Origin: Hemicordylus capensis
Lineage: Eukaryota; Chordata; Lepidosauria; Squamata; Cordylidae
Length of the DNA: 64,000 bases
Reading direction: 5' to 3'
Assembly: GCF_027244095.1 (NCBI RefSeq)
Contig: NC_069662.1
Location: forward strand, 89,128,294-89,192,293
Below the pieces are notes generated by a model. That model had not been told where the DNA came from, did not search any database, and was given only the letters and a program-made list of their open reading frames with translations. The translations under genes were made by a program, and so were the position numbers. Of the stretch, positions 10,502 through 21,110 are shown in pieces. Every line of letters starts with the position of its first letter. Within the stretch, counting starts at the first letter, position 1.

Positions 10502-10608
10502 TGGATCCTCGGAGGTCTTCAGTACATCCAGGTTCTGTACCCCATCCTGCTCCTCAGAAGAGGTCCCATCCAGAGTGGACAAGGGTCCTCACTTTGGTTC
10601 ATGGTAGT

Positions 10609-11042
10609 GAAGAACCAGTTCTCCCATCACGGCAAGGCAGAATTGATGAGACCTAGTGGAGGTGCTCCAGCAGCCCAGATGATGGTATTTGGGGTAATGG
10701 CCTTCCACTGTTGCTGTCTCACTGCCAAGGTGTTGCCACCGGAACATCAGCTGGTCTCTGTAAGGCTTGCACCTGAAGCCACGGCCCTTGGGAAAGTTGA
10801 GATGGTGATTCATCCCAAGGGCAGCGAAGAACCAGTTCTCCCATCATGGCAAGGCAGAATGGGCGAGACCTAGCGGAGGTCCTCCAGCAGCCCCGACGAT
10901 GGTATTTGGGGTGGCGGCCTTCCACTGCTGCTGTCTCACCGCCAAGGGGTTGCCACCGGCACATCAGCCGGTCTGCGTAGGGCTCGCACCTGAAGCCACG
11001 GCCCTTGGGAAAGATGAGATGGTGGTTCTTCCCAAGGGCGTG
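10609..11042 (+). repeat. 217-bp direct tandem duplication (two units), copy 1
   Basis: 'gaagaaccagttctcccatc' recurs at 10609 and 10826. The two units stay alignable throughout, including 'gatgatggtatttgggg' / 'gacgatggtatttgggg' and 'agccacggcccttgggaaag'. They differ at roughly one base in ten. 217 is not a multiple of three, so the repeat does not conserve a reading frame. A shorter related repeat ('tctggtggtaatggtgagtc' twice) precedes it at 10351 and 10411. Confidence 0.9.
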
Positions 11043-11613
11043 GCTTCGGTGGGAAGTGTGGTGGCGGTGGTTTGGCCACAGAGCTGGAGACTGAGGGGGG
11101 ATGTCCCCAGGAGCAAGGCTCTGTGTCTGCCTTGGGGGGCCCCAGCGCTTTGATCATCAGCGCTGGCAATGGTTCGGGCCCCCGCCAAGCAGATGGATGT
11201 TGCCATGATGGCAAGGGCTTTGGCGGGGGTCTCCCCATTGGGGTCAGGGTCGTCTTCCCAGCTGAAGGGATCTGGGGAAGAACCGTCTCTCGGGACAAGC
11301 CCGAGAAACGGTTCCCCCCCAGCGGGGAGACGCCCTGCCCAGCCTCCCCAAGGTGCAGACTCAGGTTGCTCCTGGGGATGTGCAGCAATCTCCTGGCTGT
11401 ATCCCCCGCAGCCTCCAGCCTCCTTCTGGGGAGTCTCCCCTCCCCCAGGTGGGGAAGGGGGTTCTCCCCAGAAGGCACACCCCCACCTGGTGCCTTGTTA
11501 GCCCGACGCAGACCGGCCTTGCCCAGGAGGGCTGATGGTCTGCCCTCCTGTGGTGGCTTCCCCTTGCTGCTACTTTCTGCGGGGGGCTGCCTCTTTGATG
11601 TTTTGGGGTGCTT

Positions 11614-11668
11614 CACCCTTTTCTTTGATGGGCCAGCCACAGGGGCTGGCCCATCAAAGAAAAGGGTG
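11614..11668. repeat. Perfect inverted repeat, 25-bp arms, 5-nt loop, copy 1
   Basis: The left arm (11614-11638) begins 'cacccttttctttgatggg'. The right arm (11644-11668) is its exact reverse complement, and the loop is 'acagg'. Both strands therefore encode nearly the same peptide, FFDGPA..AGPSKKRV, in the two overlapping long frames. The perfection of the arms in all copies, in a region that otherwise varies, suggests a recent origin before amplification or upkeep by arm-to-arm conversion. Confidence 0.95.
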
Positions 11669-12019
11669 TCCTTCCCGGAAGCAGCCCCACGCTCCCGCAG
11701 CAGGGGAGACAGCAGCAGCTTCCGAGCCACCATGAGGCTGCTGGAGGTGATGGGCCTCCTCCCACTAGGCTTTTCCTCCTCTGCCCCTAGAAGGAAAGGA
11801 AGAATCGTTTTAATGTCATGTCTCTTTATTTTACACATTTATCTACCACCACAATTCACATCTCCAGGCGGTTTACACAATCTGTCTAGTTTGTTTGGAC
11901 AGAAGCAAGTCTCAGGACGTCACATTATTCTGGTATTAATGCATTTAACGGTGATGGGGTGGGTGGGGGGGACGACATATAGCACCTGGGCTTGATGGCT
12001 TTTTCATAATTTTTGCTGA

Positions 12020-13550
12020 AATTTGCATTCCTCCTTCAACAGCATAACGCAGGGGGCTGCGATCCCAGGGACTTGGAAGCAATCTAGAATAGTTGTTATA
12101 CCTCAGCAAGCCAAAGACAATTCCTCCCTGGGATCATATCGCCCCATAGCATTAGTGAACCAGGGCTTGAAATGTTTCACTGCTATCTTGGCCAATAGGA
12201 TCACCCTTTTCATCACTGAGTACATTTCTGAGGACCAAACAGGTTTGATGCCCAACCGAAAAATAGCTAGATTCAAACCCAATCAAGCTATTTCTGGGTA
12301 CGAAGCAGGGCTGTCCCCTTCCCCTAGTGCTCTTTGCCATTGCAGTTGAAGTACTAGCTGACAATTAAAAATGACACAAAAATTCAGGGGTTTCAAATCT
12401 GTGGTAAAAAAAAACACATACAACCAATTTATTTGCAGACGACATCATATGACTTTCACCTAATCCATGGGAAGCAATACTAGCAGTCAAGGAAATATTA
12501 ACACTTTACAAACAAACAGCTGATCTAGAAACACTTTATCAGAAGTCAGAACTTATATTCATCCACATCTATCAATGTAATCTTATGTATTTCACCAACT
12601 AACAAAACAAGAGGGATTGCCTCACTTGTATACGGGATCTGAAGGTATTAATGTTTTATGTATTTTATGTCTTTCCTGCTGCTGTTGTTTCTTTTTCTTT
12701 TTGTATTTATGCTGGCCTTGGGCTGAAATAAACAAACACATACATACACTTATATACAATACCCTCATTTCCGAATCTTTTGGTTCCTTGGGAGGGCTAA
12801 AAGCAACATGGGGAACTGATTTAGGAACCTCTCTTGAAGAGACTGAATGGGAAGCAATTGGGCTGAAGCAACTGATTAGAACCACCACATCTGCCCAGAT
12901 AAGGGAGGCAACATTCAAGCCTGTACAGAGAGGACATCTTACTGCAATCAAGATGCAGGATATCTCTTAAACGTCTTCCCTGTTTTGTTGGCAGGGATGG
13001 AAAAACAGAGGTACTCTTCTTCCTTTATGGTGGGGTTGCCCATACGTGAAAGGCTATTGACAAGATTTTTTTCATATAATCTGGGAAATAGTCTAACTCA
13101 ATCTTCAGCCTGATCCAATGTTAGCACTTTTATCAATTTACAAAAGTACTCACAAAGATATGCCACATCAATATCTAATAACTCTGCTGCTAGCACCAGC
13201 CAAGACAGAGGTAGCTAAACACTGGAAACCTCCAAAGGGGTCTATTAATTGAAAATTGGTTCAGTAGGGTCTGGAAGATTGCAATATCTGAAAAGCTGAC
13301 CCATCAAATCAGGATAGCTAGAGGAGTAACAGAACAAGACAAGTGTTTTGAAATATGATTTCCATTTATTGAATAAGTCAATAAGGGATGGTCAGTTTGT
13401 GACCTCCATCCACGCAAATCAAATTTTGGAATGATGTTCTTTTGTGAATTTTGCTTTTGGTTGTACCTGCATCCTCAATAACCAACAAACTCTTCTTAAC
13501 ACTGGACTCCGTATAGTCTCAATTGGCTCTCAATTTCTGGCTTATTTTTG
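12020..13550 (+). mobile_element. L1-clade LINE ORF2 remnant, copy 1 (with 963-bp deletion)
   Basis: The reverse transcriptase starts IPGTWKQSRIVVIPQQAKD, then SYRPIALVNQGLKCFTAILANR and EDQTGLMPNR, which is the L1 pattern. The catalytic FADD lies at 12432-12443 (LFADDII). After the deletion point at 12568/12569 the C-terminal part follows: TWGTDLGTSLEETEWEAI and further decayed frames to about 13550. Several frameshifts and stops are present. A short A/T-rich LINE tail ('gctgaaataaacaaacac') sits inside at about 12660-12760. The 5' part and ORF1 are absent. Confidence 0.75.
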
Positions 13551-13828
13551 AGTTTTTCTGATTTGTTCTTTTCCATCATTACACAGTTTTTACACCTGTG
13601 TTGTATTGATTGAAATTTATTTTAATGGTTTTGAAAAATGAGATTGCGGGGAAAGGACCAAAGTGTCAATTTTTAACCACATTTCAACCTGTGGTAGTGT
13701 GGCACTTTTAATGAGACATCTTTGAAATTCAGCACATTTGTAGACCTTATCAGGTAGATCACACAGCTCCAAGTTTCAAGTTATTGGTCAAATAGAATTT
13801 TGAGGCTTATATTTGTGCAACCTTTTCT

Positions 13829-13863
13829 TTTCTTTTCTTTTCTTTTCTTTTCTTTTTTTTTCT
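13829..13863 (+). repeat. (TTTTC)n microsatellite, copy 1
   Basis: About six TTTTC units end in a T-run. Copy 2 (31848-31882) has the same length. Copy 3 (about 49855-49883) is 6 bp shorter. The older paralog near 310 has no such expansion, so the repeat grew after that split. Confidence 0.85.
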
Positions 13864-14491
13864 TTTGCTAGTACCCTTAACTAAAACGAATAATTACTAA
13901 TACCCTTTAATATAATGGCACAATCTCCTACCTGCCATGACGAGAGATGATTTTCAGCTACTGTTCTCAACAAAAAAAAGCTGAGATCAAATCTCAGAAG
14001 AGACACTAAGCAAAACTCTGCGAAAAGGAGACAAAGCCCCAAACTCCTCACTGACTGAGCATCAGCTGAGAAATAGACCACTGAATAGTGGTGATGCAAA
14101 AAAGTGTATTGCTGTTCCTATGGCAACCTGCAGGTTGTGATGTAGGAGCCAGAAAGTGATGTCATGACAGAGGCAGCAAAGCAGACCAGGGGACACCACT
14201 CACACCAGAGTTAGTGAAGGGAAACTCAGTTCCACCAGCCTGGTAGAAAGCCAGTTTTCACAAGCTCCCTACAGACAGTAACCAATACATCAAACCATCA
14301 ATCTTCTTTACTGTGACTTTCAAAAGGGGAAACCAAGTCTAGCTAGCCATTTGTTTTCAAGTCTAGTTAGCCATTGGACATCTCTTTAGGGTTTACATGA
14401 AAGCCCGAGATGACAGGCTATCAGGTTTCATAACTGCCAGCACCAGATCTCAGTAGTGAGATCTAGCCACGGTCAAATGGAAGACTCAGAG

Positions 14492-14823
14492 AAGCTATTC
14501 TCACAGTCCCTGGAAAGCAGGCGGGCCTGGTGCTCCCAAGGCGGCTAGCCCGCCTAATTGCCTCATAACGGAGTGAGCACTCCGTTAAGCTCATCTGTTT
14601 TGCTCATCTGTTGCCGCGGCGCACGGCCACACACTAGTAGACCCCTGACCGTGGGGTCTGCAAGCAGCCTCCCGGGCTCGGGGGAATCTCCAGGCTGTCT
14701 CGCTCCCTGTAGCCCCCACCGGCTTTGTGATGGAACCAGCCGTCATGTGGGCGGCCGATCCGGGCTAAGCCTGCTCTCCCCGCAGAACCCCCTCCGGCAC
14801 TTCACATCAATCGTGTGAAGCGC
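14492..14823. mobile_element. 332-bp GC-rich MITE-like insertion, copy 1
   Basis: The insertion is shown by the empty site in the older paralog ('gaagactcagggtcttgc' near 898-915). It is flanked by 'ctcagag' at 14485-14491 and 14824-14830; an 8-bp duplication with one mismatch would fit hAT-like target sites. The right end carries the near-palindrome 'cacttcacatcaatcgtgtg'. The left end ('aagctattctcac') is only a weak inverted match, so the terminal repeats are uncertain. It has no coding capacity. Confidence 0.6.
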
Positions 14824-14925
14824 CTCAGAGTCTTGCAGGATCTAGAAGCCTGTGATCCTCCTATTTTTGTACCTGGCACCTTTTTATTCCTGTCATTCAG
14901 GAAGTGAAGGGGCACCCATAAGAGC

Positions 14926-15170
14926 AGTGGTGCAGTGCACTGTCTAAGAGACTGAATCAGAAAGCCCGAGGTTCAGATCTTACTGCTGCTATGGGCTCAG
15001 TTAATGGCCCTCAGTAAGCCCCTCCCTCATCCTTGGCCCCACCCACAATATGGTAGTCAGAATACCAGCCTCCCGTTCAGGATTGTTTTAAGGATTACTG
15101 CAAGAAAGGATGTGGGAAATGCTTTGAATGCCCTAAAAAGCACCATATAACAGCAGAGTATTATATCTTA
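14926..15170 (+). mobile_element. MIR-like CORE-SINE, copy 1
   Basis: This is the same CORE-SINE as at 990-1240, seen in the unit. It has the same order of segments, with 'atgggctcagttaatggcc' and 'gtgggaaatgctttgaatg'. It was inserted before the older paralogs split. Confidence 0.6.
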
Positions 15171-16017
15171 CCTTTTCAATGTTCCGGCGGCACTCAGTAC
15201 TTAGGTTCCCACCGAGAGCTCAGCTTCAGTGAGGTTCCTGCATCATCTGCCTTCAGACTCTTTCCTTTCTTTCCTTCTTGACATATTTTTCTTTCCTTCT
15301 TGACATATCCTCAGTTTGCCACTTCCTTCTCTCCACATCTCAGATTGGCGGTGAGGGTTTACGGGACAGATGGCTCCTCCATACGAGGGACATTCCCTCC
15401 ACATAGAAAACAAACTTGTCAGTTAATTCAGGATTCTAGCCTAGCCCGATCTCCTGGATATTCTGTTCTTTTTTGTGTAGTGTTGTTGTTCTTGTTGTTG
15501 TCTTGTCTTGTCTTTAAATGGAACAGCAAGCCCCTAGCTGCTGTGGGAAGCATGACAGGCCAGACGTAGGGTGGACCACTTTCCCAGAAAGAAACCATTG
15601 TGACTGTAACCCTATGAGTAGAGCCCCCTGTTGGAGCACAAGAACAAACAGGCCTTTTGGACTTTTGGGATTACCGTAGTGTGGATTCTGAGGGAAGAGC
15701 TGTCCCGAAGGAAGAGAAGGGAACAAGAGAAAAATATTAGAGTTCTGAAGTGAAGTGAGAGAAAGAAGCCAAGCAAGACAAGCAGGAAGATAAGACAAGC
15801 AGGAATACAATATCAGCTGTCTTCAGGAAAAGGGTGGAGTGAGGGACAGGTCTGACCCAACTGCATCGTTGGACTCTGAGAGTTTCCCCCTGTGTGTTGT
15901 AAATTATATGTGTGCTGGAATCATTTTTATCATTTCTTCCCCTTACCCCCAATTCTGGTTATATAGATTTGAAAGTAAGGGATAACAAACTGAGACTGAA
16001 TCCAAATAAGATGGAGG

Positions 16018-16273
16018 TATCACCTAATGGCACAGAGGGGAAATGACTTGCTTAGCGAGCAAGAGGTTGCTGGTTCGAATCCCCGCTGGTATGTTTCCCA
16101 GAATATGGGAAACACCTATATTGGGCAGCAGTGATGTAGAATGGTGCTGAAAGGCATCATCTGCACAGGAGGAGGCAATGGTAAAACCCTCTTGTATTCT
16201 ACCAAAGAAAACCACATGGCTCTGTGGTCGCCAGGAGTCGATACCGACTCAAGGGCACAACTTTACTTATTGT
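16018..16273 (+). mobile_element. Sauria-type SINE (BovB-like tail), copy 1
   Basis: It has a tRNA-like head with box B 'ggttcgaatcccc', then 'gctgaaaggcatcatctgc', 'gtattctaccaaagaaaac' and the BovB-like end 'gtcgccaggagtcgatacc'. It is nested in the L2 LINE. It is better preserved than the minus-strand member at 4915-5149. Confidence 0.85.
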
Positions 16274-16770
16274 GCGGGGTCAGAACTCAAGAGACAATTT
16301 TGATTTTCTGGTTCTGAATGGGATCACACTTTCCCAGAAGAATATATGCCAGTTACATATGCTGGTAACCTCCAGACATGACTACTTCAATGCATTCTAT
16401 GTGGGGTTGCCTTTGTACATAGCCTGGAAACTGCAGTTGGTACAGAATGCGGCAGCCAGGCTGTTCTCCGGGTCATCTCGGAGAGATCATATTATTCCTA
16501 CGTATATTAAAAGAACTACAGTGGCAGTCAGTAAGTTTCCAGGCAAAATACAAGTTGCTGATTATAACCTATAAAGCCCTGGGTATCTAAGTATACATCC
16601 TCTTCACTATGCACCCCATAGTTCACTGAGATCATTCGGAGAGTTTCATTTGCAACTGTCACCACCAGCCTGTCTGGTGGCCACACAGGACAGGCCTTCT
16701 CTGTTGCTGCCCCAAGACTCTGGAATGCACTCTCTGCTGAAATAAAAGCCTCCCCATCTCTGACAATTTG

Positions 16771-16994
16771 TTTGTTTGTTTGTTTAATTTCTATACCGCC
16801 CTTCCAAAAATGGCTCAGGGCAGTTTACACAGAGAAATAATAAATCAGTAAGATGGTTCCCTGTCCCCAAAGGGAACACAATCTAAAAATAAACATGAGA
16901 GAGACACCAGCAACAGTCACTGGAGGGATGCTGTGCTGGGGTTGGAGAGAGCCAGTTACTGTCCCCCTGCTAAATCAAGGGAATCACCACGTGA
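16771..16994 (-). mobile_element. L2-tail-like repeat nested in the L2 LINE, copy 1
   Basis: It begins with (TTTG)n, then 'aatttctataccgcccttcc', 'ggctcagggcagtttacac', 'ccccaaagggaacacaatc' and 'ggatgctgtgctggggttgg'. It belongs to the same family as 5799-6035. Copies: 34786-35009 and 52796-53019. Confidence 0.65.
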
Positions 16995-17149
16995 TTAAAG
17001 GGTCTTTAAAGACACATTTACCCAGCGAAGCTTTTTAGCTAGACTCATGGTTATGATTGTTTTAAGGTTTTAATTTCTGTTTTAATCCATTTTATTTTGC
17101 TGTAAACTGCCCAGAGACGGAAGTTTGGGGCAGTGTACAAAGAAAAGAA

Positions 17150-17970
17150 AGAAGCTCACTGGATTCCTGCCTTTCCCCCTGAAAGAATTAGAGTGGGGTG
17201 GGACTGTACCACACTAGTCTGGGGTTTCACCTTATTATTCCTCACCCCTCCCACACCTAACTGAGCTCGGGCCCTACCATCTCATTCACAACTGGGGAGG
17301 TGCTGAGTGGGAAGGTGAGAGCAGTCTTCTTGTTCATTCCAGAGGCTGCCTGTGGTGTGTCGCAGCCACAGCTGTGTCGGTCTGTCCAAAGGGAGTCTGC
17401 AAAATGGTGATCTAATGCTGTGGAACAGGGACTCACCCTGTTTCAGCAAGAGCAAACTACGGTGAGCATCTGAACTTCGGAACTAGGAAGCTGAGCCTTT
17501 TTATGTGAATGAAAATTGAGGCCATCAGTTGCTTCATGTGACTTTAACCAGATCGGGGCCACTCTACACAGAAAAATACATGGTTCAAACAATTGAGAAA
17601 TTGCAATTGTTTTATTGTTCATCATTGTTAATTCAGCTCCTTAGCACATTCTTCTTCTGACTGGATTGTCCTCTAGCTGACATCAGATGACCTCATTAGA
17701 AGACCCCTTGAAGAAGCCAAGAAAAATGAGATTTAATGTATATTTTAATGATGATATAGATATAGATGGTGTCTGTGTGTGTTCTTTCTCACACACATAC
17801 TCTTTCTCTCCACACATACATACACACACACCACACACATACACACTCATTCATTCATTTTAAATCCTGCAGTGTATTGTGGTGCATTGGTTTGAGATTG
17901 TGTGTCACCACAGATTCCCTCTCAAGTTCAGATAAACCCTCCGTCCCAACAATTGCCCTATATAAAAATG
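17150..17970. other. No recognised feature; CA-rich tract
   Basis: I see no gene or named repeat here, apart from a (CA)n/(ACAT)n-rich stretch at about 17785-17855. The same holds for 35165-35985 and 53175-53995. Confidence 0.5.
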
Positions 17971-17974
17971 ATTA

Positions 17975-18050
17975 TTATAAATATTTATATACCATTTTTC
18001 AACAAAAAAAGTTCTCAAAGCAGTTTACACTGAAAAAGAAATATTTGTAT
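17975..18050 (-). mobile_element. Short L2-tail-like fragment, copy 1
   Basis: 'atatttatataccattttt' then 'caaagcagtttacact' repeats the head of the L2-tail family in decayed form. Copies at 35990-36065 and 54000-54075. Confidence 0.5.
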
Positions 18051-18679
18051 CATAAAGGGTATAATGGAACTTCAATTCACTACTATAAATTGCACATCAG
18101 TTCTTGAAGAAAGTCTTGATAATGAGGAGTAGCAATCCAACATCATGGCCTTTGTGGGGGGAAATTCTTCCAAATGTGTGTATTTTTGAAAGCTCTTGTT
18201 TCCATAAGATGGATGAACATACAAGCAATCTTCTACTCTGTAAAAATTATTCTGGATCTCTCTTGCTAGCTGCCACCCTTGTTGCTAAATGTTTGTTAAT
18301 ATCCTTCAATTTGTAGCAGACATGACACCTCAGTTGGCTTTGTTCTTGAATATCATCAATATATATCCCCTCTGGAAATGCTCCAAGCGCTGTAACCAGT
18401 TTTAGCTGAAGTGTGAGGAATGGGTATCAACCTGGACAACATTCCAGAACTGAAAATTCTCATTGCATCCATTGCATGTTTTTTGAGTGATCAGGGACAT
18501 CTCTAGGAAATGACTAGGGAAGCTGCACTTGTTGAATGTCTGCCTGGATGCATCCTTCCCCAGCCCAGTGTCCAGCTGAAAGACCAAGGCAAAGTATGGC
18601 TGCATGGAGCTTCATTTGTAAAGCCAGTGTAATATAGGAGGCTGTACAAAGTCTTTACAGTTTATTATTTATCATTTCT

Positions 18680-19080
18680 TTATTTAAAATATTTATACCC
18701 CACCCCTCCAGTGCAATACTGCTCAGGGCGGCTTATAACAATAAGATAGACACAGATACAAGTAATAAAATTAAATTTTTTAAAAAGTTAGATTAAAAAC
18801 AATTATTAGGTTCAAATTAAAACGGAAAATTATAAAAAGCTAAAGAAACTAAAGAAGCTAAAGAACCTACCTGATATAACAAAATAATAATGATATTTAA
18901 AAGTCTGCTTTAAAAGGTGTGTTTTTAGATTTAAAAAAAAAACACATTGAGGGAGGGAGCATGGTGAAGCTCTACAGGGAGGGCATTCCAAAGCTGAGGG
19001 GCCACAACTGAAAAGTCCCTGTCTCTAGTCCCCACCAACCGGATCTCTGTTAGTAGCTTATGTGGCATGGAAGTTAAGAT
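18680..19080 (-). mobile_element. Interspersed LINE-tail repeat, copy 1
   Basis: 'aaatatttataccccaccc', 'gctcagggcggcttataac', an A-rich middle, then 'gagggcattccaaagctgag', 'aaaagtccctgtctctagt' and 'ccaccaaccggatctct'. I recognise this as a common dispersed repeat of squamates and other reptiles. Its family is not certain; the head matches the other L2-like tails here. The same head occurs at the right edge of the window (about 63965-64000). Confidence 0.55.
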
Positions 19081-19194
19081 GGGCATTAATGAATAACTAG
19101 TTAATCCCCCTGACTGACAGCAACCACTTTAGACTCAGTAGCTGACGGTCTGACTAAATTTACTAGAGGAAGTCCTATTGAAATTCGGTAGTCA

Positions 19195-19571
19195 TCTATA
19201 TATATAATTCTCTAAGGTGTACCTGTGGACTAATCCCGTGTGTGGTAGCTCTCGCGAGAGTTTGAGAGCAGTTGCCGGGAGCTGCAAGAGGTGGCAAATG
19301 GGCTGCCGAGCTCCTCGTGAAGAGGATGAGAGCTGCCAGCAGAGAGGGCAGCAGGGGGAGGGAGGTCGAGGAGAAGGCGGCGCCACTGTGAGTGGCCGAG
19401 CAGGAAGTGAAAACAGGGCCCCTGGCCTCGTGAGGAGGATGAGAGCTGCTGGCAGAAAGGGCAGCAAGGGAGACTGGCTGAAGGGATGGGAGGAGAACTA
19501 ACTGAGCCCTGAAATGAAGGGGGAGGAAGAGAGAACTAGGGGCACAGATGCTCTGCGCCTGGGTCAGCTAG
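19195..19571 (+). mobile_element. Non-autonomous Helitron, 377 bp, copy 1
   Basis: The 5' end is TC ('tctatatatataattctcta'), preceded by A at 19194. The 3' end is CTAG at 19568-19571, followed by T at 19572, so it sits in an A/T target as Helitrons do. The 3'-terminal hairpin 'gcacaga-tgc-tctgcgc' lies 9 nt before CTAG. The interior is GC-rich and purine-rich with no Rep/helicase coding, hence non-autonomous. A 5' subterminal palindrome 'ctctcgcgagag' is present. Confidence 0.8.
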
Positions 19572-19599
19572 TTTAGAATATTTCCTGAGTATTGTAGTA

Positions 19600-20600
19600 C
19601 TGTTTAGCAGCTTAATCTGAATACCAGCCAGCATCTAAAACTAAGAATTGTCTTCCCAGAAATATCCCATAATTCTCATAGTTCTTCTGTGTGTTTTGGA
19701 TCCCTTCAGGATGGTCTTGACATCCAATGTTTGCTGTCCAGTCCTGAAATAGTTAATATATAAGGCCTGTTGATAAGCCTAACACAGGCTGCCCTCTGGC
19801 TCCTCCTGAGGAAAGGCTTCAGCCTCTGAATCTAAAATAATTATTAGCTAACAACCCCATTTAAACAACAGTCAGGTAGAAACCTCTCATGTCTGAAATA
19901 GGCCTATACATTAACTACCAACCAGACGTAACCCAGTCAGGCTCTTCTTGAGAAAAAACCTTCCGCCACAGGCCCTGAGAGCTGCGCCTTTTAAAAACCA
20001 TATATGGGCACTCATATGCTGTTTTATGGTCCCCAAGTTCTTAGGTTTCCAACCCTTAAAGGAGTGGGCAGAGGCGTTCTTACTCCTGGTCTTCCAGGCT
20101 GAAGTCCGCGGCCTCCACAGCCCTTGGGAGTACATTTCTCCCCTTTAAGCCAGAAGCTTCCGCTTAATGGCTATTTTCCTTGATGTATTGTTCACAAAGC
20201 AGAAGAGGCACTATTGGCATTCTTTTTAAAAATATACTAACAGATTTTATGCTCTGTGGAATGCTGTGGATAATGTCAGATTCTGTGTGCTGGGTGACAA
20301 TCCATGTGCTGGGTGGAGTGGTGGTAATAGTGGTAGGTTTACGTTACAGGAGTTTTACATTGTTTCTCATCCACATTTAAAAAGAAATATTTTCATTACT
20401 CTTCCCCCAACACCGTTTTTCAAAGATGGTTAGCTTTTGCCTCATTATCTGGAAACAAGTCCCAATTACTTCAATGGAGCTTACTCCCTCGTAAGTGTGC
20501 AGGCTCCATTAACAAAATGCTGCTTTAAAAGGCAAGTGTACTGTAGCCCAGCAACCCCTTTCAAAGTGCTCACTCAGGCAGCCAGATACTTCCAGAAAGC
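19600..20600. other. No recognised feature
   Basis: I see no convincing gene or named repeat here; short frames on both strands look like chance. The same holds for 37615-38615 and 55625-56625. Confidence 0.5.
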
Positions 20601-20644
20601 CTCAAAGAAGTGTGGCAATGAAATCCCAGAAACAATTCCCACTT

Positions 20645-20845
20645 GGCACCAAGAAACTACTATTCTGGTGTAGAATGCCCTTCAGCACAGAGGTTCCACA
20701 TGACAGCCAAACTGCCTGTGAATATGGAGGCTTTGTTTACTAAGTATGTTCAAGTGAAGTTTCCACATCCACAGGCAGTGTGGTTCTGATATAGAACCTC
20801 CATGTTCAAGAGCAGTCTACACCAGAACAATGGTTTCTTGGTGCT
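20645..20845. repeat. Long imperfect palindrome (foldback element), copy 1
   Basis: The outer arm 20645-20674 ('ggcaccaagaaac...tctggtgtaga') pairs with 20816-20845. The inner arm 20711-20727 ('actgcctgtgaatatgg') pairs with 20763-20779 at 15 of 17 bases; the loop is about 35 nt. Weaker pairing extends to about 20600 and 20895. It has the size and shape of a foldback MITE; terminal duplications are not obvious. A long hairpin RNA is possible if transcribed. Confidence 0.8.
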
Positions 20846-21110
20846 GTGTTTCGAAAGGTTTTTAGGGTTTCCTTGCTGCTGTTCTTTGGAACTTCCTAGT
20901 ATGGGGTCCTTGGTCCCAATCCTAAACATGTTTATTTAGAATTAAGCCCCAGATAAATAAATGGGGTCCCCTCCAAGTAAGTTCTTCTATGTTTTGCTGA
21001 GAGGCTGGGAGGAAGGAAAAAGAGAGAGCCCACATTCTTGCCTAGGATATCTGCTGGTATGACTCTTGATTCCTATGTGTGTTTACTCAGAAAAAAGCTG
21101 TAGTATTATA

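Larger units (their letters stand above)
10500..11830. other. GC-rich block with long overlapping frames on both strands, copy 1
   Basis: This block is rich in G and C. It has a 300-codon frame on the minus strand (10936-11838; Pro-, Arg- and Ser-rich, with ...FFDGPAPVAGPSKKRV...) and a 307-codon frame on the plus strand (11072-11995), overlapping almost fully. A further minus-strand frame at 10304-10582 begins acidic (MSTLDGTSSEEQDGVQNLD). I recognise no domain. High GC alone lengthens such frames. It could be a decayed gag-like or ORF1-like part of a retroelement, but I have no motif to prove that. Confidence 0.4.
15960..17150 (+). mobile_element. L2-group LINE 3' half with two nested insertions, copy 1
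   Basis: The LINE pieces are 15960-16017 (an ...KLRLNPNKMEV-like stretch), 16274-16770 (C-terminal KLQLVQNAAARLF...SRRDHIIP, then 'gccttctctgttgctgcccc') and about 16995-17150 (3' UTR ending 'gtaaactgcccagagacgg'). A Sauria SINE splits the first two pieces and a minus-strand L2-tail-like repeat splits the last two. By eye it is about 70% identical to the LINE at 2150-3935, so it is a separate insertion. Copies: 33979-35165 and 51985-53175. Confidence 0.75.

Noticed and set aside
10936-11995. 300- and 307-codon frames as host genes
   Set aside because: They overlap on opposite strands, have low-complexity Pro/Gly/Arg-rich sequence with no domain, lie in a GC-rich repeat block with a frame-breaking 217-bp duplication, and show no splice or promoter context.
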